NCBI RefSeq assembly: GCF_048565625.1
Contig: NZ_JBLZUR010000002.1
Location: forward strand, 868,001-932,000
Direction of reading: 5' to 3'
DNA length: 64,000 nucleotides
Source: JBLZUR01 sp048565625
GTDB lineage: Bacteria > Pseudomonadota > Alphaproteobacteria > Sphingomonadales > Sphingomonadaceae
Below, piece by piece: positions 42,837 through 51,223 of this stretch; within the stretch, counting starts at the first letter, position 1, and every line of letters starts with the position of its first letter. The notes under the pieces were generated by a model. The model was not told where the DNA came from. It searched no databases and worked only from the letters and a program-made list of their open reading frames with translations. Made by a program: the position numbers and the translations under genes.

Positions 42837-43805
42837 TCAGGCGGTCGCGAGGCCGCGGGGCAGCTTGAACGTCAGCGTCTCCACCGCCGTGGTGACCTCC
42901 TCGCCTTCGATGCGGAAGCGGGCGCGCAGCCAGTCGAGGACCTCGGTTACCAGCACTTCCGGCGCGGAGGCACCCGCGGTGATGCCGAGCGTGGCGACAC
43001 CGTCCAGCCAGCGTGCGTCGATGTCCTCGGCCCGCTCGATCAGGATCGCCCGCGCGCCGCCGCGCTTGGCGACCTCAACCAGCCGCAACGAGTTGGAGGA
43101 ATTGGGCGCGCCGATCACCAGCACCGCGTCGCAATCCCCCGCGATCTTCTGCACCGCCGCCTGCCGGTTTGAGGTGGCGTAACAGATGTCCTCGCTGCGC
43201 GGCGCCTGGGCGTTGGGGAAGCGGGCGGTGAGCGCGGCGATGATCTCCGCGGTGTCGTCCACCGACAGGGTGGTCTGGGTGAGATAGGCGAGGTTGTCGG
43301 GATCGGCCGGGGCGAGCGCGGCGACATCCTCCACCGTCTCGACCAGCGTCATCGCGCCCTCATCGACTTGCCCGAAGGTGCCGACCACTTCCGGATGGCC
43401 GCGATGGCCGATGAACAGGATGTGTCGCCCGTCCTTCACCAGCCGCTCGGCCTGGCGATGCACCTTGGAGACGAGCGGGCAGGTCGCGTCGAAGAACTCC
43501 AGACCGCGCTCCGCCGCCTTCTGCGGTACAACCTTCGGCACGCCATGGGCGGAAAAGATCACCGGCACGCCGTCCGGCACCTGATCCAGCTCCTCGACGA
43601 ACACCGCGCCCTTGGCCTTCAGCGCATCGACCACGAACTTGTTGTGAACGATCTCGTGCCGGACATAGACCGGCGCGCCCAGCTTCTCGATCGCGCGCTC
43701 GACGATCTGGATCGCGCGGTCCACCCCCGCGCAGAAGCCGCGCGGCGCGGCGATCAGCAGGCGGAGAGAAGGGCGGGCATCCAGCGGGGAGGCGGCATCG
43801 GGCAT
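42837..43805 (-). CDS. ispH: 4-hydroxy-3-methylbut-2-enyl diphosphate reductase
   Basis: Last enzyme of the MEP isoprenoid pathway, giving IPP and DMAPP through a 4Fe-4S cluster. Cluster ligands are Cys25 (RGFCAGVDRA), Cys109 (DATCPLVSKVH) and Cys208 (DICYAT); the active-site Glu lies in the region GHRGHPEVVG to SVDDT. At 322 aa the length is normal. It leads the ispH-thrB-rnhA operon. Confidence 0.97.
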   Translation of the reverse strand: MPDAASPLDARPSLRLLIAAPRGFCAGVDRAIQIVERAIEKLGAPVYVRHEIVHNKFVVDALKAKGAVFVEELDQVPDGVPVIFSAHGVPKVVPQKAAERGLEFFDATCPLVSKVHRQAERLVKDGRHILFIGHRGHPEVVGTFGQVDEGAMTLVETVEDVAALAPADPDNLAYLTQTTLSVDDTAEIIAALTARFPNAQAPRSEDICYATSNRQAAVQKIAGDCDAVLVIGAPNSSNSLRLVEVAKRGGARAILIERAEDIDARWLDGVATLGITAGASAPEVLVTEVLDWLRARFRIEGEEVTTAVETLTFKLPRGLATA

Positions 43806-43909
43806 GGCGGCGGGCTTACGCGATTGCTTGCCGAGGCGGAAGGCGGTTCCTATGAAGGCCGCTCGCCGCCGGTGGTCCCGTGCGGCCAGCCGAGGTGGTG
43901 ACGAGGATC

Positions 43910-44551
43910 ATGGTGCCGACACGCAAGCTTTCCGTCGCGGGCGTGGCCCTGCTCACCCTCGCGCTTGCCGGCTGCAAGAACGGCGACATCGCCAGCGAGC
44001 TGAAGATCACGCGATCGGCCTGTCCGGCCGTCGCGGTGCCGGCCTATACCGGCGATGTCACCCTGTTCGATCCGCCGGCCAGCCGGGAGGCGCGGGCGAT
44101 CGACGTGGTCGCGAACATCTCCAACCTGACCAGCTCGTGCAACTCCGGCACGGATCCGATCACGGCGGAGGCGAACTTCGAGGTTTCGGCGCGCCGCACC
44201 AACACGGCGGGCGCGCGCGACGTCACCCTGCCTTACTTCGCGACCGTCGTCCGCGCCGGCACGCGGGTGACCGCCAAGAGCCTGTCGCGCGTCACGCTGC
44301 ATTTCGACGATGGCGCGGCGGTCGCACGCAGCACCGGCACGGCGCGGATCGACGTCAGCGCATCCGCCGCCAAGCTGCCCGCCGACATCGAGGCCAAGAT
44401 CAACCGCAAGCGCAAGGCGGGCGACGAGGACGCGGCAATCGATCCTATGAGCGACCCCACGGTCCGCGCGGCCGTCCAGAACGCCAGCTTCGAGTTGCTG
44501 GTGGGATTTCAGCTGACCGAGGACCAGCTGAAGTACAACGCGACCCGCTAA
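43910..44551 (+). CDS. Uncharacterised lipoprotein
   Basis: A 213-residue protein with a lipoprotein signal: MVPTRKLSVAGVALLTLALA followed by GC, so the lipidated Cys is residue 22. The mature part is mostly beta-rich (VTLFDPPASREARAIDVVANISN, shorter strands after it) and recalls families of immunoglobulin-like secreted proteins, but I cannot name it. I use the ATG at 43910 because it starts the signal peptide; a GTG at 43880 is in frame. It lies divergent from ispH. Function unknown. Confidence 0.7.
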   Translation: MVPTRKLSVAGVALLTLALAGCKNGDIASELKITRSACPAVAVPAYTGDVTLFDPPASREARAIDVVANISNLTSSCNSGTDPITAEANFEVSARRTNTAGARDVTLPYFATVVRAGTRVTAKSLSRVTLHFDDGAAVARSTGTARIDVSASAAKLPADIEAKINRKRKAGDEDAAIDPMSDPTVRAAVQNASFELLVGFQLTEDQLKYNATR

Positions 44552-44646
44552 GCCGCGTCGGAACGAAAAGCGCGCTAAATCATTAATTATGGCGACACCA
44601 TAATCGCCGTGATGGTGGGATCGCGGCCTTCACGAGAGGTTGCGCC

Positions 44647-44757
44647 ATGAACAAGCCTGAGGGCTATCCCATTGCTACGTCCGACATCGTTCTGGTCTAC
44701 GGTGTCGCCGCCGCTTTCGTCAGCCTGCTTGGCTGGGGCGTCGTCACTCTGGTCTGA
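44647..44757 (+). CDS. Small membrane protein of 36 residues
   Basis: An ATG at 44647 preceded by GAGAGG at 7 bases spacing opens a 36-codon frame. The product starts MNKPEGYPIATSDIVLVYG and has one hydrophobic helix (about residues 14-35: VAAAFVSLLGWGVVTLV). The start and hydrophobic pattern support a real small protein, but there is no recognisable family. Its last 14 bases overlap the end of the convergent beta-lactamase gene. Confidence 0.5.
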   Translation: MNKPEGYPIATSDIVLVYGVAAAFVSLLGWGVVTLV

Positions 44758-45592
44758 CTGCCGCCTCCTGCCGCGCGAGTTCGGCGTCGAAGGCTGCTTC
44801 GGCGCGATCGACCTGACGACGGAGTTCGTATGGATCGATGAAGGCGTCGCGATCACCGGCCATCTGGCGGCGTCGCTTGCCCGCCATGTCGAAGAACTCG
44901 GAGTGGAACGTCAGGAACACATCCGCGCGCATCCGCTTCAACGTCGCCAAGCTCTGGCGGAAATCCCCCGCCGCTTGGCGATATGCACGATCGTTGATCA
45001 GGTTCTGCCCGGCGACGGTCAGGCTGCACGCGAAGAGTATCTCGACCTTGCGAATGCCTTCGGTCGTCGTCATCGACCAGCTGGTGCACCCCTTGGTGTG
45101 GCCGGGCGTCAGATGCGCGGTGAGGCGGGTGCCGCCGAGGCGCACCTTATCGCCGTCACCGATCGAACGATCGACCCCGACCGGCGGAAAGTTGCCGACA
45201 TCCGGCCGGGCGAGATCGGACCCGCGCTTCAGCACCTCCCGATCGCGTGAGCTGGCGACAAGCTTCGCTCGCGTAACGCCACGGATCGCCGCCAGCCCGC
45301 CGGCATGGTCCCAATGCGCATGGTTGTTGAGCAAGTAGCGCAGGTTCTTCGGATCGAATCCCAAAGTGCGGATATTATCCAGCACGACGCCCGCGCTCTC
45401 CGCCGGTGTGCCGTCGATCAGGATCATCCGCTTGCGATCGACGATCAGATAAGCGGCAATGCCCTCGGTTCCGACATAGTAGACGTTGCCGACGATCCGG
45501 AATGGCGCTTGCGGGGCCGTCCACGATGCGGGTGCGGCGTGGGCCGTGGAGGCCACGAGGCTCAGGAGCGAAGCAGGGATCGTCAGGCGCAT
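44744..45592 (-). CDS. Subclass B3 metallo-beta-lactamase
   Basis: A 282-residue periplasmic hydrolase with a signal peptide cleaved after about residue 19 (AHA). All zinc ligands of subclass B3 are present: His91, His93, Asp95 and His96 (NNHAHWDHAGG), His165 (TPGHTKGC) and His230 (FHSEFF). FACSLTVAGQNLINDRAY is characteristic of B3 enzymes, with Ser190 in the position that replaces the B1 zinc-binding Cys after Cys189. It may give intrinsic beta-lactam resistance, or act on another ester or amide; activity cannot be read from sequence. No mobile element is near it. Confidence 0.9.
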   Translation of the reverse strand: MRLTIPASLLSLVASTAHAAPASWTAPQAPFRIVGNVYYVGTEGIAAYLIVDRKRMILIDGTPAESAGVVLDNIRTLGFDPKNLRYLLNNHAHWDHAGGLAAIRGVTRAKLVASSRDREVLKRGSDLARPDVGNFPPVGVDRSIGDGDKVRLGGTRLTAHLTPGHTKGCTSWSMTTTEGIRKVEILFACSLTVAGQNLINDRAYRQAAGDFRQSLATLKRMRADVFLTFHSEFFDMAGKRRRQMAGDRDAFIDPYELRRQVDRAEAAFDAELARQEAAVRPE

Positions 45593-45652
45593 CGCCGCAG
45601 CTTGCGCCCCATGACCGGTTTGGCAAGCGGTTTGCTGCCTTACCCTTCGCCT

Positions 45653-47149
45653 TCAATGCGGCACAGCACCCGTCTCGACGCCGGTCTTGTCGTGGAGGGC
45701 GAAGCGATCGATGATATCCGCGCTCGCCCGGTTGTAACCGCTTACCTCCACGATCCGCCCCTGAGATCGCAGCCGCGCGACGATCTTGTCGAGCGCACCG
45801 ACGGCGGAGATATCCCAGAAATGCGCCGCGGTGACGTCGATCAGGACGCGCGGCGCGGTCTCGTCGGCCTGGAAGGCGCGGGTGAAGCGATCGACTGAGG
45901 CGAAGAAGATCTGCCCCGCCACGCGGTACGTAGCCGTCGCTCCATCCTCGGACAGGCGGCGCTCGACCGCGAACATCCGCTGCACCTTGCCTGCGAAGAA
46001 GATGCCGGACAGCAAGACGCCCGCCAGAACCCCCAGCGACAGGTCCTGCGTCGCGACCACCACGGCCACCGTCACAAGCATCACCACAGAGGATGTCGGC
46101 GGATGGCGGCGGAGATTGGCGATCGACGCCCAGCTGAACGTTCCGATCGACACCATGATCATCACCGCGACCAGCGCCGGCATCGGGATGCGGCCGACCC
46201 ACGGTCCGAGCACCGCCAGCAGGAACAGCAGGAACGCGCCGCCGGTGAAGGTCGACAGGCGCGTTCGCCCACCCGAGCTGACGTTGATCACCGACTGCCC
46301 GATCATCGCGCACCCGCCCATGCCGCCGAACACGCCGGCGACGATATTCGCGCCGCCCTGACCCGCGCATTCGCGGCGCTTGTCGCTGTCCGTGTCCGTC
46401 ATGTCGTCGACGATCTGCGCAGTCAGCAGCGACTCCAGCAGACCCACCGCCGCCATCGTCAGCGAATAGGGCAGGATGATGCGGAGCGTCTCCAGCGTCA
46501 GTGGCACCTGCGGCAAGGCGAAGCTCGGCAATCCCTCCGGCAGGAGGCCCATGTCGCCGACCGTGTTCACCGCCACGCCGCCGCCGATGCTGACCGCCGA
46601 GAGGATCAGGATCGCAACGAGGGGCGAGGGGATGGCCTTGGTGACACGCGGGAACAGGTAGATGACGGCGAGCCCGCCCGCGATCATCGCATAAGTCTGC
46701 CACCCGACATTCGTCAGCTGCGGCAGTTGCGCCATGAAGATCAGGATGGCGAGCGCATTGACGAAGCCGGTGATGACCGATCGCGAAACGAACTGCATCA
46801 CCAAGTGGAGCCGCAGAAGCCCCGCCGCGATCTGAAAGAGGCCCATCAGGACCGTCGCCGCGAAGAGATATTCGACGCCATGATCGCGCACCAGCGGCCC
46901 GACCAGCACGGCCACGGAGGCGGTCGCGGCCGAGATCATCGCCGGCCGCCCGCCCGTGAACGCAATGATCACCGCAATCGCGACCGAGGCGTAGAGGCCG
47001 ACACGCGGATCAACGCCCGCGATGATCGAAAAGCCGATCGCCTCGGGGATGAGGGCGAGGGCGACGACGATGCCGGCCAGCACGTCGCGGCGTGCGGTGG
47101 CGGCATCGGTGAACCATTCCCGCCGATAACGGGTGAGAGCTTTCTGCAT
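45653..47149 (-). CDS. SulP family anion transporter with STAS domain
   Basis: A 498-residue transporter with about 12 membrane segments. ALALIPEAIGFSIIAGVDPRVGLYAS is the SulP signature region near the N-terminus, and the C-terminal cytoplasmic STAS domain (about 400-490) includes RVLIDVTAAHFWDISAVGAL. Members carry sulfate, bicarbonate or dicarboxylates; there is no carbonic anhydrase or cysteine gene here to suggest which. I start at the ATG at 47149; 47173 and 47257 are upstream alternatives without a better ribosome binding site. Confidence 0.9.
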   Translation of the reverse strand: MQKALTRYRREWFTDAATARRDVLAGIVVALALIPEAIGFSIIAGVDPRVGLYASVAIAVIIAFTGGRPAMISAATASVAVLVGPLVRDHGVEYLFAATVLMGLFQIAAGLLRLHLVMQFVSRSVITGFVNALAILIFMAQLPQLTNVGWQTYAMIAGGLAVIYLFPRVTKAIPSPLVAILILSAVSIGGGVAVNTVGDMGLLPEGLPSFALPQVPLTLETLRIILPYSLTMAAVGLLESLLTAQIVDDMTDTDSDKRRECAGQGGANIVAGVFGGMGGCAMIGQSVINVSSGGRTRLSTFTGGAFLLFLLAVLGPWVGRIPMPALVAVMIMVSIGTFSWASIANLRRHPPTSSVVMLVTVAVVVATQDLSLGVLAGVLLSGIFFAGKVQRMFAVERRLSEDGATATYRVAGQIFFASVDRFTRAFQADETAPRVLIDVTAAHFWDISAVGALDKIVARLRSQGRIVEVSGYNRASADIIDRFALHDKTGVETGAVPH

Positions 47150-47313
47150 GCGACGTTCCGCAGCAAGGCACATCGCGCGGACGATCCCCGCGCATGATCG
47201 ACGATGTGTGATGTTGTCCGGCGGATCGGCGGCCGGAATAGCCATCCGGAATTGCACCGGATCCTTGCGAATGCGGAGCCCTTAGCGGTGGCGAAGCCGG
47301 GAACGCAAGTCCG

Positions 47314-48645
47314 CTATTCGGGGGCGAACAGCAGCGCCGGCGTCTCAACCAGTCGCCTGACCGCCTGGACGAAGCTCGCGGCGTCCCAGCCGTCCACGAC
47401 CCGATGGTCGCAGCTGATCGAGAGGTTCATCAGCTTGGCGGCGACCACCTGTCCATCGCGGAAGACGGGACGCTCGACGATCCGGTTCGGGCCGATGATC
47501 GCGACCTCGGGCCGATTGATCACCGGCGTGGTGGCGATCCCGCCGAGCGGCCCGAGTGAGGTGATGGTGATGGTAGAGCCGGACAGCTCCTCCGACTTCG
47601 CCTTTCCGGTCCGTGCGGCGTCCGCGAGGCGGGTGATCTCGGTCGCGAGCTGCCAGATGTTCCGTGCCTGCGCGTCGCGGATGACGGGGACCATCAGTCC
47701 GCCGTCGGTCTGCGTCGCCATGCCGAGATGGACAGCGCCCGATCGCGTCACCACACCGGCCTCATCATCATAGCGTGCGTTGATCATCGGGAAGGCGGGC
47801 AGCGCCTTGCAGATCGCGGTGATGAGGAGGGGGAGCATGGTGAGCTTCGGTTTGGCCCCGCGTGTGGCGTTCAGGTCTGCGCGAAGCTCCTCCAGCTTGG
47901 TGACGTCGATCTCCTCGACATAGGTGAAGTGCGGAATCGCGCGCTTCGACGCGGCCATATTCTCGGCGATGCGGCGGCGCAGGCCGATGACGCGCACCTG
48001 CTCGTCGGCGCGGGCGGGTGCGGCGGGGGCATAGCCCGCATTGTAGGAGATGAATGCGTCGAGATCCGCGTGGCGGACCCGGTCGCCTTCGACGCGGATG
48101 TCGGCGAGGTCGATGCTGAGCGCCTTGGCACGCGCGCGGACGGCGGGAGAAGCGAGGACCTTCCTCCCATCCTCCCTTCCCGAAGGGGGGGGAGGGGGAT
48201 CGTCAGCCGCAGGCTGATGGTGGATAGGTGGCACTTCAGCGCCATCTGCGACGTCGCCCCCTCCACCACTCGCTTCGCGAGCGGTCCCCCTCCCCGAGCT
48301 TTGCTCAGGGAGGATTTCGGTCTCCTCCGCCCTTTTGGGTGCGGCCACCGCCGCCGCCTCGTTCGGCGCGACCTGCACCTCCGGCTCCACGGCTTCCGCA
48401 TCGCCTTCGGTTTCGAACACCACCAGCATCGATCCGATCGCGATCTGGTCGCCGACCTCGCCGGCCGTCTCGACCACTTTGCCCGCAACCGGCGCCGTCA
48501 TCTCCACCGTCGCCTTGTCGGTCATCATGTCGGCGAGCGGCGCGTCCTCCTCGACGATATCGCCCGGCTTCACATGCCAGGCGACGATCTCGGCCTCGGC
48601 AATGCCTTCGCCAATGTCGGGGAGCTTGAAGGTGTAGCGGGGCAT
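47314..48645 (-). CDS. bkdB: Branched-chain 2-oxoacid dehydrogenase E2 (lipoamide acyltransferase)
   Basis: A 443-residue E2. Lipoyl domain at 1-80 with lipoylated Lys44 (TDKATVE), subunit-binding domain at about 163-200 (VLASPAVRARAKAL), and catalytic domain from about 215 to the end with the active-site His of SCDHRVVDGWDA. Residues 111-159, between the first two domains, are encoded by an in-frame palindromic repeat and read as a Gly/Pro-rich segment (GRGTAREASGGGG, DDPPPPPSGRED). The rest follows the family. It is the third gene of the E1alpha-E1beta-E2 operon, 4 bp after E1beta; an E3 gene is absent. Confidence 0.95.
   Translation of the reverse strand: MPRYTFKLPDIGEGIAEAEIVAWHVKPGDIVEEDAPLADMMTDKATVEMTAPVAGKVVETAGEVGDQIAIGSMLVVFETEGDAEAVEPEVQVAPNEAAAVAAPKRAEETEILPEQSSGRGTAREASGGGGDVADGAEVPPIHHQPAADDPPPPPSGREDGRKVLASPAVRARAKALSIDLADIRVEGDRVRHADLDAFISYNAGYAPAAPARADEQVRVIGLRRRIAENMAASKRAIPHFTYVEEIDVTKLEELRADLNATRGAKPKLTMLPLLITAICKALPAFPMINARYDDEAGVVTRSGAVHLGMATQTDGGLMVPVIRDAQARNIWQLATEITRLADAARTGKAKSEELSGSTITITSLGPLGGIATTPVINRPEVAIIGPNRIVERPVFRDGQVVAAKLMNLSISCDHRVVDGWDAASFVQAVRRLVETPALLFAPE
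48170..48314. repeat. Palindromic repeat, kind B, inside the E2 coding region
   Basis: Outer arms TCCTCCC (48170-48176) and GGGAGGA (48308-48314). Each half reads TCCTCCCT, a small hairpin, GGGAGGGGGA, a second hairpin (CAGCCGCAGGCTG and CTCGCGAAGCGAG) and TGGTGGA, facing one another. 145 bp in all. It lies wholly in the E2 gene and keeps the frame open. Confidence 0.93.
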
Positions 48646-48649
48646 CTCG

Positions 48650-49663
48650 TCAGTCCTTCATCACGCGCTTCAGCGCTTCGCCGATGCGGACGGGGCCGGG
48701 GAAATAGGCCCATTCCAGGCTGTGGGGGTAGGGCGTGTCCCATCCGGTCACGCGCTCGATCGGCGCTTCGAGGTGGTGGAAGCAGCGTTCCTGCACCAGA
48801 GCCGACAGCTCCGCGCCGAAGCCGCCGGTGCGCGTTGCCTCGTGCACGATCACACAGCGACCGGTCTTGCGCACCGACTCTTCGATCGCTTGGATGTCGA
48901 GGGGAACGAGTGTGCGCAGGTCGATCAGCTCGGCGTCCACGCCGGTGTCCTCAATCACAGCGGCGGCGACATGGACCATCGTGCCATAGGCGAGGATCGT
49001 CACGTCCTCACCCGCTCGCACGACATTTGCCTTGCCGAGCGGGATCCGGTAGATCTCCTCGGGCACCTCGCTCGCCGGGTGCTTGGACCAGGGCGTGACG
49101 GGCCGTCCGTAATGCCCGTCGAAGGGGCCGTTGTAGATCCGCTTCGGCTCGAAGAAGATCACCGGATCATTGTCCTCGATCGCGGAGACGAGCAGGCCTT
49201 TGGCGTCATAGGGCGTAGATGGAACCACCGTCGTCAGCCCCGCGACATGGGTGAAGATCCCCTCAGGCGACTGGCTGTGCGTCTGCCCGCCGAAGATGCC
49301 GCCGCCAAAGGGCGACCGCACCGTCATTGGCGCGATATACTCGCCCGCCGAACGGTAGCGGAGCCGCGCCGCCTCCGACACCAGCTGGTCGAGCGCGGGG
49401 TAGATATAGTCGGCGAACTGGATCTCCGGCACCGGCCGCAACCCGTAGGCGCCCATGCCGACCGCGACGCCGATGATGCCGAGTTCGGAGATCGGTGTAT
49501 CGAACACCCGCTCCTTGCCGTACTTCTTCTGCAAACCTTCTGTCGCCTTGAACACGCCGCCGAAGAAGCCGACGTCCTCGCCCATCACCACGATCTTGTC
49601 GTCCGCCGCCATGCAGCAGTCGAGCGCAGAGTTGATCGCCTGGATCATGTTCATGGTGGTCAT
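48650..49663 (-). CDS. Branched-chain 2-oxoacid dehydrogenase E1 beta subunit
   Basis: A 337-residue transketolase-like subunit that pairs with E1alpha to decarboxylate 2-oxo acids of Val, Leu and Ile. GEDVGFFGGVFKATEGLQKK and FDTPISELGIIGVAVGMGAYG are typical, with GGFGAELSALVQE near the end. I start at the ATG at 49663 because the extended frame upstream falls in the palindromic repeat at 49687-49823. The E2 gene follows after 4 bp. Confidence 0.96.
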   Translation of the reverse strand: MTTMNMIQAINSALDCCMAADDKIVVMGEDVGFFGGVFKATEGLQKKYGKERVFDTPISELGIIGVAVGMGAYGLRPVPEIQFADYIYPALDQLVSEAARLRYRSAGEYIAPMTVRSPFGGGIFGGQTHSQSPEGIFTHVAGLTTVVPSTPYDAKGLLVSAIEDNDPVIFFEPKRIYNGPFDGHYGRPVTPWSKHPASEVPEEIYRIPLGKANVVRAGEDVTILAYGTMVHVAAAVIEDTGVDAELIDLRTLVPLDIQAIEESVRKTGRCVIVHEATRTGGFGAELSALVQERCFHHLEAPIERVTGWDTPYPHSLEWAYFPGPVRIGEALKRVMKD

Positions 49664-49686
49664 GCGCGGGCACCTCCGACGAAGTC

Positions 49687-49823
49687 CTCTCCCCTTGCGG
49701 GAGAGGGTTGGGAGAGGGGTTCGCGCGCGCCGGCTCGATGCCGGCGCGGGCGATCGCCGGTCGCGCAACGCTCGCCTTCGGCTCGCACCCCTCTCCCCGG
49801 CCCTCTCCCGCAAGGGGAGAGGG
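49687..49823. repeat. Palindromic repeat, kind A, copy 2
   Basis: About 34-base near-complementary arms, CTCTCCCCTTGCGGGAGAGG at the left and its complement ending at 49823, each also self-complementary. Between them is a small GC-rich hairpin (CCGGCTCGATGCCGG). It occupies the gap between the E1alpha and E1beta genes. Related to 25431-25558. Confidence 0.93.
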
Positions 49824-49841
49824 AGCTCGTCCCGATGAGCC

Positions 49842-51113
49842 TCATATCCCCGCCGCCTCGCGCTCGGCCTTCATCTGGGCCATCTGTTCGCGGAGGTGCC
49901 AGGGCATGTCCTCGAACACCTCCTCGAACATCGTGTCGAAGGGCTGGTGGAGGCCGTCGCCGAGGATGCCCAGCTTCTCCGCCTCCTTGCCCGCCGCGCG
50001 GACCTCTTCGGCCAACTCCTTGTCCATCGCCGACTGCCGCTCCTCATCCCACGCGCCGAGCGCGATGAGGTGATCCTTCAGCCGCACGATCGGATCACCC
50101 AGCGGCCAGGCCGAACGCTCCTCTGCCGAACGGTACTTCGACGGGTCGTCCGAGGTGGAGTGCCCCTCGGCGCGATAGGAATAATGCTCGATCAGCGTCG
50201 GCCCATTGTTCGTGCGCGCCCGTTCCGCCGCCCAACGGGTGGCCGCATACACCGCCAGCGCATCATTCCCGTCCACCCGCAGCCCGGCGATTCCGTAGCC
50301 GATCGCGCGCGCGGCGAAGGTCGTCGCCTCCTCCCCCGCAAAGCCGGAGAAGCTGCTGATCGCCCATTGGTTGTTGACGACGTTCAGGACCACCGGCGCG
50401 CGATAGACGCTGGCGAAGGTCATCGCCGAGTGGAAGTCCCCTTCCGACGTCGACCCCTCGCCGCACCAGGCGGTCGCGATCCGCGTGTCCCCGCGCGAGG
50501 CGGAGGCCATCGCCCAGCCCACCGCCTGCGGCATCTGCGTAGCGAGATTGCCGGAGATCGAGAAGAAGTTCTTGTCGCGCGCCGAATACATGATCGGCAT
50601 CTGCCGGCCCTTCAGCCGGTCGCCTCGGTTCGAGTAGATCTGGCACATCATGTCGACCAGGCTCTGCCCGCGTGAGATCAGGATGCCCTGCTGCCGGTAG
50701 GAGGGGAAGACCATGTCCTCGGCATCCAGCGCGGCGGTGGACGCGATCGAGATCGCCTCTTCCCCCGTGCACTTCATGTAGAAGCTGGTCTTGCCCTGCC
50801 GCTGCGCACGATACATCCGCTCGTCGAAGGCGCGGGTCAGCGCCATCTGTCGCAGCATGCGGATCAGCGTGTCGGGATCAAGCTTCGGGTCCCAGGGGCC
50901 TAGCGCCTTGCCCTCGCTGTCCAGGACACGGACGAGGCCATAGGCCTGCGCACGGATCGCGCTCGCCTCCGCCGCCGTGTCGGGGCGCGGCGTCTCGCCG
51001 GCCGCCGGAATGATCAGGTGGCTGAACTCGGCAGGGTCGCCGGGGCGGAACTTCGGTTCCGGAACGTGCAGCTTCAGCGCGGGCTGATTCCGCCGCGCCG
51101 CCGGGCTGTCCAT
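49842..51113 (-). CDS. Branched-chain 2-oxoacid dehydrogenase E1 alpha subunit
   Basis: A 423-residue TPP-dependent subunit. AWCGEGSTSEGDFHSAMTFA and LNVVNNQWAISS form the thiamine diphosphate motif, and HYSYRAEGHSTSDDPSKYR is the phosphorylation-loop region conserved in branched-chain E1alpha rather than pyruvate dehydrogenase. With the E1beta and E2 genes it forms the BKD complex; E3 must come from elsewhere. It starts the operon after 110 bp of non-coding DNA. Confidence 0.96.
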   Translation of the reverse strand: MDSPAARRNQPALKLHVPEPKFRPGDPAEFSHLIIPAAGETPRPDTAAEASAIRAQAYGLVRVLDSEGKALGPWDPKLDPDTLIRMLRQMALTRAFDERMYRAQRQGKTSFYMKCTGEEAISIASTAALDAEDMVFPSYRQQGILISRGQSLVDMMCQIYSNRGDRLKGRQMPIMYSARDKNFFSISGNLATQMPQAVGWAMASASRGDTRIATAWCGEGSTSEGDFHSAMTFASVYRAPVVLNVVNNQWAISSFSGFAGEEATTFAARAIGYGIAGLRVDGNDALAVYAATRWAAERARTNNGPTLIEHYSYRAEGHSTSDDPSKYRSAEERSAWPLGDPIVRLKDHLIALGAWDEERQSAMDKELAEEVRAAGKEAEKLGILGDGLHQPFDTMFEEVFEDMPWHLREQMAQMKAEREAAGI

Positions 51114-51223
51114 GCTACTCTCCGTACTAAGCCGTCCTTATGGACGATCGATGGCGCGGAAAGCTCCCGCGCCGTGCGGCGGCGCTGTTAGCGGAGAACG
51201 GGCGCGGGACCAAATCGCCGGTT

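Noticed and set aside
44744..45592. Beta-lactamase as a recently acquired resistance gene
   Set aside because: No mobile element or integron site is near; base composition looks like its neighbours, so it is more likely an old chromosomal gene.
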